This document shows positions 7,800 through 16,596 of a stretch of 64,000 bases of DNA, one piece after another. The notes below the pieces were generated by a model. The model did not search any database. It was not told the origin of the DNA and was given only the letters and a program-made list of their open reading frames with translations. Each line of letters opens with the position of its first letter. Position 1 is the stretch's first letter. The DNA comes from Hydrocurvibacter sp036169815. Its GTDB lineage: Bacteria; Campylobacterota; Campylobacteria; Campylobacterales; Sulfurimonadaceae. The translations under genes were made by a program, and so were the position numbers. The stretch is from NCBI GenBank assembly GCA_036169815.1, contig JAVHOA010000120.1:1-64000 (forward strand), in the 5' to 3' direction.

Positions 7800-8357
7800 C
7801 TACTTATTCATAGCTTCTAGAGCGTATTTTTCACCAAGTTCATAAGCTTTTAGATTAGCAGGATGTACTTTTGCGGGTACTTTAGAAAGCATTGTATCTA
7901 TAAGTGTTTGTCTATCCACCGCATTTTGCATTGTGTTTGCAATCGCAAGAGCAACGACAGATTGAGTAATAACATTCCCAACCTCTTCTTTTGCGATTGT
8001 AATAATTGGAATCTCGAAGATATTCCAAGTTTTTCTATCCTCATCTGATGGGTGAACGAGGTTTGGATCAACTACAATAATCCCACCTGGTTTTACTCCA
8101 TTTTTAAATAAGTTGTAACTTACATGCGCAACTGAAAGCATAAAATCGATTTCACCATCATTTGCATAAGGATAAAAAATTTCATTATCATCAAGAGTAA
8201 TATCAACAACTGTTGGACCACCACGCACTTGCGATGTATATGTGGCAGTTTTTAAACCCTCGCCACCAGCTCTGATTTTTGCTGCTGCAAAAATTTCTCC
8301 AGCAAGAAGAACACCTTGTCCACCAACGCCCGTAAATCTCATTAAGTTTCTAGCCAT
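7800..8357 (-). CDS. oorC: 2-oxoglutarate:acceptor oxidoreductase, gamma subunit
   Basis: This 185-aa gamma subunit belongs to the four-subunit CoA-dependent 2-oxoglutarate:acceptor oxidoreductase (OorDABC/KorDABC), which interconverts 2-oxoglutarate and succinyl-CoA. The start at 8357 gives MARNLMRFTGVGGQGVLLAG, the typical gamma-subunit opening with GVGGQGV, and has AAGGAG well placed. A longer open frame to 8459 would overlap oorB by 90 bp and is rejected. It is the last gene of the operon, and a terminator follows. In organisms fixing carbon by the reverse TCA cycle the enzyme runs toward 2-oxoglutarate. The direction cannot be read from sequence. Confidence 0.93.
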   Translation of the reverse strand: MARNLMRFTGVGGQGVLLAGEIFAAAKIRAGGEGLKTATYTSQVRGGPTVVDITLDDNEIFYPYANDGEIDFMLSVAHVSYNLFKNGVKPGGIIVVDPNLVHPSDEDRKTWNIFEIPIITIAKEEVGNVITQSVVALAIANTMQNAVDRQTLIDTMLSKVPAKVHPANLKAYELGEKYALEAMNK

Positions 8358-8367
8358 TGTATTCTCC

Positions 8368-9225
8368 TTATATCTTTTTAGCAAAATCGTTTTGGGTAAT
8401 CGTTTTACGTTTACCTTGGTGGAAATCGACAACTTCTTTATACATGTCACAATACTCACGTACAGTTTTATCTTCTTTTAAAATACCTGTTGGAAAAACA
8501 TTGAGTTTTTCTTCATCACTGAGCGCTTCCCATTTCTTCAATGGCGTTGTAATGCTATCAATCCACTCTAAGTTTTCCATAGCACTAGCCATTTTATTTT
8601 TACGACCAAGATTAACGTGACAGTTAGACATAACATCTATAAAAGAAAAACCTCTGTGTTCAATCGCTTTTACAAAAACTTTTTCAAGTTTTTTTGGATC
8701 AAGCATAGTCTCGCGTGCGACAAATGAAGCACCAGCAGCAATTGCCAAATTTGTTGCGTTAAATGTTGGGTCAATATTTCCTGACTTTTGAGAAACAGTC
8801 CACATCCCTTGTGGAGTTGTTGGTGAAGTTTGAGAGTTTGTAAGACCATAGATGAAGTTATTGATAATTATCATTGTAATATCGATGTTTCTTCTACAAC
8901 CATGAATAGTATGGTTACCACCGATTGCTAAACCATCACCATCTCCAGCTACACAGATAACATGTTTATCTGGATTCATAAGTTTAATACCAGTAGCAAA
9001 AGGAATCGTTCTTCCATGTGTAGTATGTACGGTATTGAAATCAACATAAGAAGAAAACCTTCCTGAACAGCCAATACCTGAAACTACACATACATCATCA
9101 GGTTTGAGACCGAGTTTATCAACAGCTCTTACAAAAGCTTTAAGAATAACACCATCTCCACATCCCCAACACCAAAGTGTTGGCATTTTATCAAGTCTTA
9201 AATATTTATCATAATTAAATGCCAT
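8368..9225 (-). CDS. oorB: 2-oxoglutarate:acceptor oxidoreductase, beta subunit (TPP-binding)
   Basis: This 285-aa subunit carries thiamine diphosphate and, by family, one iron-sulfur cluster. It shows the WCWGCGDG motif near residue 20, the TPP-binding GDGDGLAIGGNH at about residue 94, and IINNFIYGLTNSQTSPTT, which closes the cofactor site. Its start is one base after the oorA stop. It pairs with oorA as the catalytic core. The spacing to oorC (10 bp) and the good ribosome site show a single polycistronic unit. Confidence 0.95.
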   Translation of the reverse strand: MAFNYDKYLRLDKMPTLWCWGCGDGVILKAFVRAVDKLGLKPDDVCVVSGIGCSGRFSSYVDFNTVHTTHGRTIPFATGIKLMNPDKHVICVAGDGDGLAIGGNHTIHGCRRNIDITMIIINNFIYGLTNSQTSPTTPQGMWTVSQKSGNIDPTFNATNLAIAAGASFVARETMLDPKKLEKVFVKAIEHRGFSFIDVMSNCHVNLGRKNKMASAMENLEWIDSITTPLKKWEALSDEEKLNVFPTGILKEDKTVREYCDMYKEVVDFHQGKRKTITQNDFAKKI

Positions 9226-9226
9226 C

Positions 9227-10378
9227 TTAGAATACCTCTTTTACTTTATTTACAATTTCGTATGGAGAGATTGGACGGCCATTAACTTTATAGAGTCCTT
9301 GCAAATCTAATCTTCCAGAAACACGTTCTATCTCTTCAGTGTATTGTCTGATATTTAACTCCACACAAAGCACATTTTTAATCATATCAGTATGTTTTTT
9401 GATAGTTTCAGCTGGACTTGGCCATAAAGTAATTGGTCTAAAAAGTCCTGCTTTAATCCCCTCAGCTCGTAAGTGGCGAATCGCTTCTTTTGCTGCAAGA
9501 GCAACTGAACCATAAGCGATAATAAGCACTTCACCCTCAGCTCCAGTCATATCATCAAGCATAAACTCTTCATTATGTTCTAGCTCATCTGTATGTAACA
9601 TCACTTTGTCTTCAAGGCGTTGAATCAATTTACGGCAAGTTTCGATCTCTTCTGTTGGAAATCCTCTTGCATCATGGTGTAAACCTGTAAAGTGGTATCT
9701 ATACCCTTGAAACATTGGATTTAAAACTGCTGGTTGGTCAGCTTCACACGCGTATGGAAGATAATCTTCAGGGGCTCCAGTAAAAGTTTTACGAGGAACA
9801 ATCCCTTTTGTTATTTCTTCTTCTGTTGGAATAATTGCTTTTCCATGCATGTGACCAATTGTTTCATCCAAAAGTACAAAAACAGGTTGCATAAATCTAT
9901 CTGCTAGGTTAAACGCTCTTGCGGTTTCGGTGTAACATTCTGCCAAAGAACCAGCACACACTGTGATTGAGCGGTAATCTCCATGGGATGGGTTTTTTGC
10001 TTGTCTCACGTCTCCTTGGGATACACGAGTCGGAAGACCAGTTGATGGACCACCACGCATAACATTGACAACAACCAAAGGCACTTCAGTCATTTGTGCA
10101 AGACCTAAATTTTCAGCTTTTAAAGAGATACCAGGACCTGAAGTAGCAGTCATTGTTCTCACACCAGACATACCAGCACCAATTGCAGCCGCAACTCCAG
10201 CGATTTCATCTTCCATTTGAATACAAGCACCACCAACTTCTGGCATTAGGTCAGACATCTCATGCATAACTTCACTTGAAGGTGTGATTGGATAACCACC
10301 AAAAAATTTACATCCAGCATCTTTTGCAGCTAATGCGCACAGTTCATTTCCTGTTGAAATTACTTCTCTTGTCGCCAT
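9227..10378 (-). CDS. oorA: 2-oxoglutarate:acceptor oxidoreductase, alpha subunit
   Basis: This 383-aa alpha subunit is recognised by GGYPITPSSEVMHEM at the N-terminus and the ATSGPGISLKAENLGLA block. Both shape the substrate pocket in 2-oxoacid:ferredoxin oxidoreductases. The sequence is complete. Its ATG overlaps the oorD stop by one base (TAATG), a sign of tight translational coupling. In Helicobacter and Campylobacter the same D-A-B-C order encodes the 2-oxoglutarate enzyme that replaces the usual dehydrogenase complex. Confidence 0.95.
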   Translation of the reverse strand: MATREVISTGNELCALAAKDAGCKFFGGYPITPSSEVMHEMSDLMPEVGGACIQMEDEIAGVAAAIGAGMSGVRTMTATSGPGISLKAENLGLAQMTEVPLVVVNVMRGGPSTGLPTRVSQGDVRQAKNPSHGDYRSITVCAGSLAECYTETARAFNLADRFMQPVFVLLDETIGHMHGKAIIPTEEEITKGIVPRKTFTGAPEDYLPYACEADQPAVLNPMFQGYRYHFTGLHHDARGFPTEEIETCRKLIQRLEDKVMLHTDELEHNEEFMLDDMTGAEGEVLIIAYGSVALAAKEAIRHLRAEGIKAGLFRPITLWPSPAETIKKHTDMIKNVLCVELNIRQYTEEIERVSGRLDLQGLYKVNGRPISPYEIVNKVKEVF

Positions 10379-10713
10379 TATTTAACTCCTTGTTGTTCAA
10401 GTGACATATAGTGGTTTGCAATAACAGCAACTTGACGTGCTTTTGATTCGTCAGTTAATTTTGCAAACTTATACTCTTTTTTATCTGCTACATAAATAGC
10501 AAAATCTGGACACGATAATTCGCACTCATTACAACCAATACAAGATTCTGGATGATCGACTGAGATCATTGCACCAAGTGTTGATGTAGAATCATAACGC
10601 ATACCAAGTACACCAGATGGGCAAACAGATACACAGATATCACATGCCTTACAATTGTCTTTATTAACCCATACAGGAACATTTCCTGGATATTCAACCA
10701 TAGCAGATGCCAT
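10378..10713 (-). CDS. oorD: 2-oxoglutarate:acceptor oxidoreductase, delta (ferredoxin-like) subunit
   Basis: This 111-aa protein has two [4Fe-4S] motifs, CKACDICVSVCPSG and CIGCNECELSCPDF, that would pass electrons from the oorAB core to ferredoxin or another acceptor. The start at 10713 (MASAMVEYPG) has a GGAG site six bases upstream. The open frame continues to 10788 but would overlap the neighbouring HMA gene by 50 bp. It is the first of the oorDABC genes and follows the HMA protein after 25 bp. Confidence 0.93.
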   Translation of the reverse strand: MASAMVEYPGNVPVWVNKDNCKACDICVSVCPSGVLGMRYDSTSTLGAMISVDHPESCIGCNECELSCPDFAIYVADKKEYKFAKLTDESKARQVAVIANHYMSLEQQGVK

Positions 10714-10738
10714 ATATTCTCCTTTTTTACAAGTTAAA

Positions 10739-11038
10739 TTAATTTTCTTTTTTGTTGTTCGAAATTTTTCCAATAGCACACGAAACATAACTCTTAGCCT
10801 TCAGGCTAGCTGAGTCAATGAAACCGATCTCTTCGTCACAAAGAGGATAGCCTAAGTTCCTTAGAGTTGCTTTGAAATGTGCTTGTGACGCTTCATCAAG
10901 TATATCGACTGTTACTTTTCGAGGCTCGCACGAGAGATCTACATGTATATCTTTAAATCCCTCGGCCTCAAGGGATTTCGTAATTGTGTTTGCACAACCA
11001 GAACATTTAACATAGCAAACCTCAAAAGTTGTCAGCAT
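10739..11038 (-). CDS. Small HMA-domain protein (metal-binding type)
   Basis: This 99-aa protein has a heavy-metal-associated fold at residues 1-70. It carries a C-x-x-C motif (KCSGCANT) in the first loop, the beta segment KVTVDIL, and the typical end RNLGYPL. A further 30 residues contain one more cysteine (SYVSCAIG). HMA domains bind Cu(I) or similar soft metals, or act as folding platforms. It lies 2 bp after sucD and 25 bp before oorD, so it is co-transcribed with central carbon genes. Its function here is unknown. A role in metal or iron-sulfur handling for the oxidoreductase is only a guess. Confidence 0.8.
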   Translation of the reverse strand: MLTTFEVCYVKCSGCANTITKSLEAEGFKDIHVDLSCEPRKVTVDILDEASQAHFKATLRNLGYPLCDEEIGFIDSASLKAKSYVSCAIGKISNNKKEN

Positions 11039-11040
11039 CT

Positions 11041-11916
11041 CTATTTTTTTCCTAAAACTTCAGCAACCGCTTTTCCGATTTCAGCTGGAGAAACAACAAC
11101 TCTTACACCCGCTGCTTCAAGCGCTTCCATTTTTTCTTTTGCAGTTCCAGCACCACCACTGACAATAGCACCAGCGTGCCCCATACGTTTACCCTTTGGA
11201 GCTGTCTGACCAGCGATAAAGGCAACAACAGGTTTTGTAATCTGCTCTTTTATGAGTTTTGCTGCTTGAATCTCTAAATCGCCACCAATTTCACCAATCA
11301 TAACAATTGCGTGAGTATCAGGATCTGCTTCAAACATTGGAAGCAATTGTTTATATGAAAGACCAATAATCGGATCTCCACCAATACCAACCGCTGTTGA
11401 GATGCCAAAACCTTCTCTACAAACTTGGTTTGCACCCTCATATGTGAGTGTGCCAGATTTTGAGATAAGTCCAACATTTCCTTTTTTGAAAATCATTCCT
11501 GGCATAATCCCGATTTTACACTCTTCTGCGGTAATAATCCCTGGACAGTTTGGTCCGATTGTTTTCATATTGTGTTTTGTTGCGTACGCTTTTGCAGCTT
11601 GCATGTCACGCACTGGAGCACCCTCGGTAATCACAACAGCAAGTTCAATACCTGCATCTGCGGCTTCCATAACAGCATCAGCCACAAAAGCTGGTGGAAC
11701 AAAAATCATACTTACAGTCGCGCCTGTAGCTTTTACTGCTTCAGCAACAGTATTGAAAACGGGTTGTCCTAAATGTTCTTGACCACCTTTGTTTGGTGTT
11801 ACACCACCAACGATTTTTGTACCATAAGCCAAACACTGCTCAGCGTGAAAAGAACCCTCTTTACCTGTAAAACCTTGAACGATAACTTTTGTATCTTTAT
11901 TGACTAAAATACTCAT
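11041..11916 (-). CDS. sucD: Succinyl-CoA synthetase, alpha subunit
   Basis: This 291-aa subunit binds CoA and is phosphorylated on the histidine in RMGHAGAIVSGG (about residue 247). The N-terminal Rossmann start VIVQGFTGKEGSFHAEQ and the GPNCPGII block are typical. With sucC it converts succinate, CoA and ATP to succinyl-CoA, or the reverse. The start is 4 bp after the sucC stop. Length matches the E. coli protein (289 aa). Confidence 0.96.
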   Translation of the reverse strand: MSILVNKDTKVIVQGFTGKEGSFHAEQCLAYGTKIVGGVTPNKGGQEHLGQPVFNTVAEAVKATGATVSMIFVPPAFVADAVMEAADAGIELAVVITEGAPVRDMQAAKAYATKHNMKTIGPNCPGIITAEECKIGIMPGMIFKKGNVGLISKSGTLTYEGANQVCREGFGISTAVGIGGDPIIGLSYKQLLPMFEADPDTHAIVMIGEIGGDLEIQAAKLIKEQITKPVVAFIAGQTAPKGKRMGHAGAIVSGGAGTAKEKMEALEAAGVRVVVSPAEIGKAVAEVLGKK

Positions 11917-11920
11917 TGAA

Positions 11921-13093
11921 TTATTCTCCTTTCGCAGCAGCTACAGCTTTAGCCGCACCATCAGCTAAATCAGTTGCCGCAATAACATTTGGTATATTTG
12001 CATTTTTTAGAATCTCTGCGGCCTCTGGTGCATTCGTACCATCAAGACGTACGATAACTGGGACATGAACATTAACCAATTTTGTCGCTTCTAAAATTCC
12101 ATTTGCAATACGATCACATCGCACGATTCCACCAAAAATGTTTACGAAAATTGCTTTCACTTTTGGATTTTTTAAAATGATTTCAAACCCTTTTGCAACT
12201 GTTTCTGCATTTGCTTTTCCGCCAACGTCAAGGAAGTTCGCAGGTGTTCCACCCATATAGTTGATTGTATCCATTGTACCCATCGCAAGACCAGCACCAT
12301 TAACCATACAACCTATTTCGCCATCTAAAGAGATATAAGAGAGTCCATAACGTCCAGCTTCTCTCTCATCTGCATCTTCCTCGGAGATATCTCGCATATC
12401 TTCAATATCTGGGTGGCGTCCAAGTGCTGAATCATCAAATCCCATTTTGCCATCAAGTGCCAAGAAATCCCCAGACCCAGTTTTGATAAGTGGGTTGATT
12501 TCAATCATCTCGGCATCATTTTCCATATAAAGTTTATAAAGTTTTGATGCAAATGAGATAAACTTTTTCTGTTCAGCAGCATCTGTGATGCCAAGCCCAA
12601 AAACAAGTTCGCGACCATGAAAACCTTGAAAACCAATAGCAGGATCGACAGCAACTTTAATGATTTTTTCAGGAGTATCGTGTGCAACATTTTCTATCTC
12701 CATACCGCCTTGCGTAGAAGCCATAATGACAGGCATCTCACGTGCGCGGTCTAAAACAACACCGAGATAAAGTTCATCTACGATGTCTGCACCCTCTTCT
12801 ATATAAACTTTTTGAACCAGTTTGCCCTCTGGACCTGTTTGGTGTGTTACAAGAGTCATACCTAGAATTTCAGTCGCTAACTGCCCTACTTCTTCAAGTG
12901 AACGTGCAAGTTTTACACCACCACCGAGTCCACGACCACCTGCATGTATTTGTGCTTTCACAACCCAAATATTTCCACCAAGTTCTGAGGCATTTCTCAC
13001 TGCTTGGTCTGGTGTATTTGCCACAATACCTCTTGGTGTTGGAACACCATATTTAGCAAAAATCTGTTTTGCTTGATATTCATGTATATTCAT
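11921..13093 (-). CDS. sucC: Succinyl-CoA synthetase, beta subunit
   Basis: This 390-aa ATP-grasp subunit starts MNIHEYQAKQIFAKYGVPTP. It shows the nucleotide-binding KAQIHAGGRGLGGGVK segment and the C-terminal NIFGGIVRCDRIANGI that contacts the sucD phosphohistidine. Size equals the usual 388-390 aa. It is separated from fumC by 23 bp with an AAGGAG site, in the same minus-strand operon, and its product is channelled to the oorDABC enzyme downstream. Confidence 0.96.
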   Translation of the reverse strand: MNIHEYQAKQIFAKYGVPTPRGIVANTPDQAVRNASELGGNIWVVKAQIHAGGRGLGGGVKLARSLEEVGQLATEILGMTLVTHQTGPEGKLVQKVYIEEGADIVDELYLGVVLDRAREMPVIMASTQGGMEIENVAHDTPEKIIKVAVDPAIGFQGFHGRELVFGLGITDAAEQKKFISFASKLYKLYMENDAEMIEINPLIKTGSGDFLALDGKMGFDDSALGRHPDIEDMRDISEEDADEREAGRYGLSYISLDGEIGCMVNGAGLAMGTMDTINYMGGTPANFLDVGGKANAETVAKGFEIILKNPKVKAIFVNIFGGIVRCDRIANGILEATKLVNVHVPVIVRLDGTNAPEAAEILKNANIPNVIAATDLADGAAKAVAAAKGE

Positions 13094-13116
13094 TTACTTC
13101 TCCTTTTTAAATTTAA

Positions 13117-14508
13117 TTACTCTTTTGGACTTATCATATCTTCTGGCACAACATACTTATCAAACTCTTCAGCGCTTAGTAAACCAAGAGCCATCGCTTC
13201 CTCTTTAAGAGTTGTTCCATTTTTATGAGCAGTTTTTGCGATTTTTGCTGCATTTTCATATCCAATATATGGGTTGAGTGCAGTAACAAGCATTAAAGAA
13301 TCATGAAGATAATGATCAATTTTTGACACATTTGCTTCAATACCAATTGCAGCATTGTCATTAAATGAAACAATAGAGTCCGCAAGCAGTCTTGATGATT
13401 GCAAGAAGTTATAGGCAATTACAGGTTTAAATACATTCAGTTCAAAATTTCCTTGACTCGCTGCAAAACCGATTGTTGCATCATTTCCCATCACTTGGCA
13501 TGCTACCATCGTGACAGCTTCACTTTGCGTAGGGTTCACTTTCCCCGGCATGATAGAAGAACCTGGTTCGTTTTCTGGGATTGAGATCTCTCCAAGTCCA
13601 CAACGAGGTCCTGAAGCTAACCATCTTACATCATTTGCGATTTTCATCATGTCAGCAGCCAATGCTTTAAGTGCTCCGTGACAATATACAAGTGCATCAT
13701 GAGAAGTAAGCGCATGAAATTTATTAGGTGCGGTGATAAAATCATGTCCTGTGAGTTCACTGAGTTTTTTTGCAACACGTTCTCCTAGCTCTGGATGAGC
13801 ATTGAGGCCTGTCCCAACAGCAGTCCCGCCAAGAGCCAACTCGCGTACAGGCTCAAGAGAATTTTTGACCATTTTTTCACATTTGTTCAGCATCTCTACC
13901 CAACCGCTAATCTCTTGACCAAGCGTAAGCGGTGTTGCATCTTGAAGGTGCGTACGTCCGATTTTTACAATATTTTCAAATGCTTCACTTTTCGCTTGCA
14001 ATGTTGCTTTGAGTTTTGCAATCGCTGGAAGTAAACGCTCTTCAACAGAGATAACAGACGCTACATGTAAGGCTGTTGGATACGTGTCATTTGAGCTTTG
14101 AGATTTATTGACATCATCATTTGGATGAATCAGCTTCTCTACTCTAAAATCGCCACCGAGAATTTCAGTAGCACGATTTGCCAAGACTTCATTGTTATTC
14201 ATATTCGATTGCGTACCTGAACCTGTTTGCCAAACAACCAAAGGATAGTTGCTGTCTAGTTTGCCAGCCAGCATATCATCAGCAGCTTGTGCAATTGCAT
14301 CTGCTTTTCTTGCATCAAGCTTGCCTAAGTCTTTATTGACAAGTGCTACTGCTTTTTTTAGAAATGAAAATGCACGAGTAATCTCATAAGGCATCTTCTC
14401 TTCACCAATTTTAAAATTTTCTACAGAACGCTGAGTTTGCGCCGCCCAATATGCATCAATAGGAACTGCGATTGCTCCCATTGTGTCTTTTTCAATACGT
14501 GTTGCCAT
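13117..14508 (-). CDS. fumC: Fumarate hydratase, class II
   Basis: This 463-aa, iron-independent fumarase interconverts fumarate and malate. The superfamily signature GSSIMPGKVNPTQSE is present at about residue 316, and SGSGTQSNMNNNEV-type substrate residues (QTGSGTQSNMNNNE) lie near residue 98. HLQDATPLTLGQE supplies further active-site residues. An AGGAG site precedes the ATG. It is 5 bp after mdh. It holds a one-mismatch copy of the TTACATGTAA palindrome near 14071. Confidence 0.95.
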   Translation of the reverse strand: MATRIEKDTMGAIAVPIDAYWAAQTQRSVENFKIGEEKMPYEITRAFSFLKKAVALVNKDLGKLDARKADAIAQAADDMLAGKLDSNYPLVVWQTGSGTQSNMNNNEVLANRATEILGGDFRVEKLIHPNDDVNKSQSSNDTYPTALHVASVISVEERLLPAIAKLKATLQAKSEAFENIVKIGRTHLQDATPLTLGQEISGWVEMLNKCEKMVKNSLEPVRELALGGTAVGTGLNAHPELGERVAKKLSELTGHDFITAPNKFHALTSHDALVYCHGALKALAADMMKIANDVRWLASGPRCGLGEISIPENEPGSSIMPGKVNPTQSEAVTMVACQVMGNDATIGFAASQGNFELNVFKPVIAYNFLQSSRLLADSIVSFNDNAAIGIEANVSKIDHYLHDSLMLVTALNPYIGYENAAKIAKTAHKNGTTLKEEAMALGLLSAEEFDKYVVPEDMISPKE

Positions 14509-14513
14509 AAAAC

Positions 14514-15470
14514 TTACTCTCCTTGGAAAAAATTATTTTGATTGAGTGTATCAATAAGTGATTGCACTGATGCACAAGATTTTGCAAACATCTCTTTTTC
14601 TTTATTATCCAATGTTACTTGAATAATCTTTTCTGCTCCATTTGCACCAAGCATAACAGGAACACCAGAAACGACATCACTGTACCCATACTCACCATCA
14701 AGATACACGGCACATGGATGAATCTGTTTAGTGTCTTTTAAAATCGCCTCAACCATAATGGCTGCAGCTTTTGCAGGTGCATAATATGCAGATCCTGTTT
14801 TGAGGTAGCTTACAATCTCTGCTCCTCCATGACGGGTACGCTGTACAATCTCTTCAATCTCATTATCAGAAAGAACATCAGTTAAAGGAACACCTGCGAT
14901 AGTAGAGTAGCGAGGAAGAGGAACCATATCATCACCATGCCCACCCATAACAGAAGCACGGATTTGACCACCGCCGTAACCTAATTTTTCTTGAATAAAT
15001 GAAGCCATTCTTGAACTATCTAAGATACCAGCCATTCCAATAACTCTACTTCTGTCAAAGCCACTCTCTTTTAAAGCGACATAAGTCATAGCATCAAGTG
15101 GATTTGAAACCATAATAATAGTAGCATTTGGGGAGTACTGTGCGACACCTTTAATAACCTCTTTTGTGATATTTGCATTAATCATCAAAAGATCATCACG
15201 GCTCATTCCTGGTAAGCGAGGACTTCCAGCTGTCACAACAACGACATCACAATCTGTTAAGTCAGAAATCTCTTCAGCAACTTTAACGACAGTATGGCTA
15301 CGTACGGCTGAAGCTGCTTGACTCATATCTAAAGCTTTTCCTTTAGCTACGTCAATTTTGTTATCTCTTAAAATAATCTCGTGACAAGACCCTTGCATCG
15401 CAAGTGAATATGCTACTGTGGCACCAACATTTCCAGCACCGACAATACCAACTCGTTTTCCTTGATTCAT
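14514..15470 (-). CDS. mdh: Malate dehydrogenase (LDH-like family)
   Basis: This 318-aa NAD-dependent enzyme interconverts malate and oxaloacetate. The Rossmann motif GIVGAGNVGATVAY is at residues 9-22, MVSNPLDAMTY supplies substrate contacts, and GGHGDDMVPLPRYS contains the catalytic histidine. It belongs to the LDH-like malate dehydrogenase group common in Campylobacterota and green sulfur bacteria. It is the first gene of the mdh-fumC-sucC-sucD-HMA-oorDABC run, with GAGGAG upstream. The leader (15471-15651) is AT-rich. I see no clear operator in it. Confidence 0.95.
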   Translation of the reverse strand: MNQGKRVGIVGAGNVGATVAYSLAMQGSCHEIILRDNKIDVAKGKALDMSQAASAVRSHTVVKVAEEISDLTDCDVVVVTAGSPRLPGMSRDDLLMINANITKEVIKGVAQYSPNATIIMVSNPLDAMTYVALKESGFDRSRVIGMAGILDSSRMASFIQEKLGYGGGQIRASVMGGHGDDMVPLPRYSTIAGVPLTDVLSDNEIEEIVQRTRHGGAEIVSYLKTGSAYYAPAKAAAIMVEAILKDTKQIHPCAVYLDGEYGYSDVVSGVPVMLGANGAEKIIQVTLDNKEKEMFAKSCASVQSLIDTLNQNNFFQGE

Positions 15471-15651
15471 TCCATGGACTCCTCAAATAGATTGACTACG
15501 ACCTTAAAGTCATATACTAAAAAATCAAACTTGCAAAAAACAAGCAATGTTTAGTATAAACGGTCATATTTTTTACAACTCTTATGATACACAAACAACT
15601 ATAACTATTCTATAAGGAGAACAAAAGATCAATCAAACTTCTTTTTATGTT

Positions 15652-16596
15652 TCATTTTGTAGCATTATGGATGTTTTTTACATGTGTAGAATAGTTACAA
15701 CTGAAGATATGTTTTCCATCTTCACCTTTGACAAAGTAAAGATAATCAGTTTTTGCAGGATGAATTGCTGCATCAATAGCAGTAAAACTAACATTACAGA
15801 CAGGTGTTTTTGGAAGACCTTTATGTTTATAAGTATTATATGCGCTTTTATCGCTTGCGATACGTTGGTGTGTCACTTTTACATGAGAATATTTGCCATA
15901 ATTCAAAGTTCCATCCATTTGAAGTCGCATCCCTTTTTTGATACGATTATATATAACTGAAGCCACTAAAGGCATCTCTTCCTTTGAAGCAGCCTCTTTT
16001 TGTACTACAGATGCGATAGTGAGGTAACGCTTCCAATCGGCGCTGTTATATTTTCCAAGTTTTTCATTTGAGTGTTTAATCATCTTTTGTTCAGACTTTT
16101 TTAACAAAGTTTTTATAAGTGTTTCTTCGCTCACTCCAACAGAAAATCGATAGGTATCAGGGATAAAAGCTCCCTCGGTTTCAGAACTAAATTGGTCATA
16201 GTTTTTTTGCAAAAGTGCTCTGTTTAAATGAAGTTCTTGTGCGATTTGATCTAAAAAGATAGTTGTTGTTTCCCCAGGAATAAGCGTCACATCGACCATG
16301 GACGGTTTAGTGGTAGCTATTTTGTATAAAAAATCAGCATGGGTCATTGATGTTTCATCTAAAGTTATAAGTCCTTTTTGAGGCCTACCGATCATTCTTA
16401 CTAGAAGCGCATCAAGGCTTGTAACACTTATATTTTGTTCAGATAGGTGTGTTATAATTTTGCTCATAGAGCCACTTGGTATCACAACTGCTTTTGGGGT
16501 TACAATCATTATATTTAGGTAGTACATGAACGAAATCAGTATCAGCACTGCAATATCAAAGCTCCACGCAATTATAGTCAGCTTTTTTTTATTCAT
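15652..16596 (-). CDS. mltG: Endolytic murein transglycosylase MltG
   Basis: This 314-aa protein is anchored by one N-terminal membrane helix (about residues 5-27) and has the YceG domain. The catalytic glutamate lies in the segment ASVVQKEAASKEEMPLVASVIYNR (read as VQKEAAS then EMPLVASV). MltG cleaves nascent glycan strands and is thought to end chain growth. The start at 16596 keeps the membrane anchor. A longer frame to 16692 is open. The first 71 bp overlap, head to head, the start of the divergent AsmA-like gene, so both promoters must lie inside coding sequence. Confidence 0.9.
   Translation of the reverse strand: MNKKKLTIIAWSFDIAVLILISFMYYLNIMIVTPKAVVIPSGSMSKIITHLSEQNISVTSLDALLVRMIGRPQKGLITLDETSMTHADFLYKIATTKPSMVDVTLIPGETTTIFLDQIAQELHLNRALLQKNYDQFSSETEGAFIPDTYRFSVGVSEETLIKTLLKKSEQKMIKHSNEKLGKYNSADWKRYLTIASVVQKEAASKEEMPLVASVIYNRIKKGMRLQMDGTLNYGKYSHVKVTHQRIASDKSAYNTYKHKGLPKTPVCNVSFTAIDAAIHPAKTDYLYFVKGEDGKHIFSCNYSTHVKNIHNATK

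Noticed and set aside
8358..8459. N-terminal extension of oorC
   Set aside because: The extension lies inside the end of oorB, and the internal ATG at 8357 has AAGGAG and starts the conserved family sequence.
11402..11782. Plus-strand open frame of 126 aa across sucD
   Set aside because: It is a mirror frame of a strongly conserved gene, with no ribosome site and low-complexity composition.
15616..15640. Plus-strand AAGGAGAAC like a ribosome site before mltG 3' end
   Set aside because: No start codon or coding frame follows at a suitable distance. The frame beyond is antisense to mltG.
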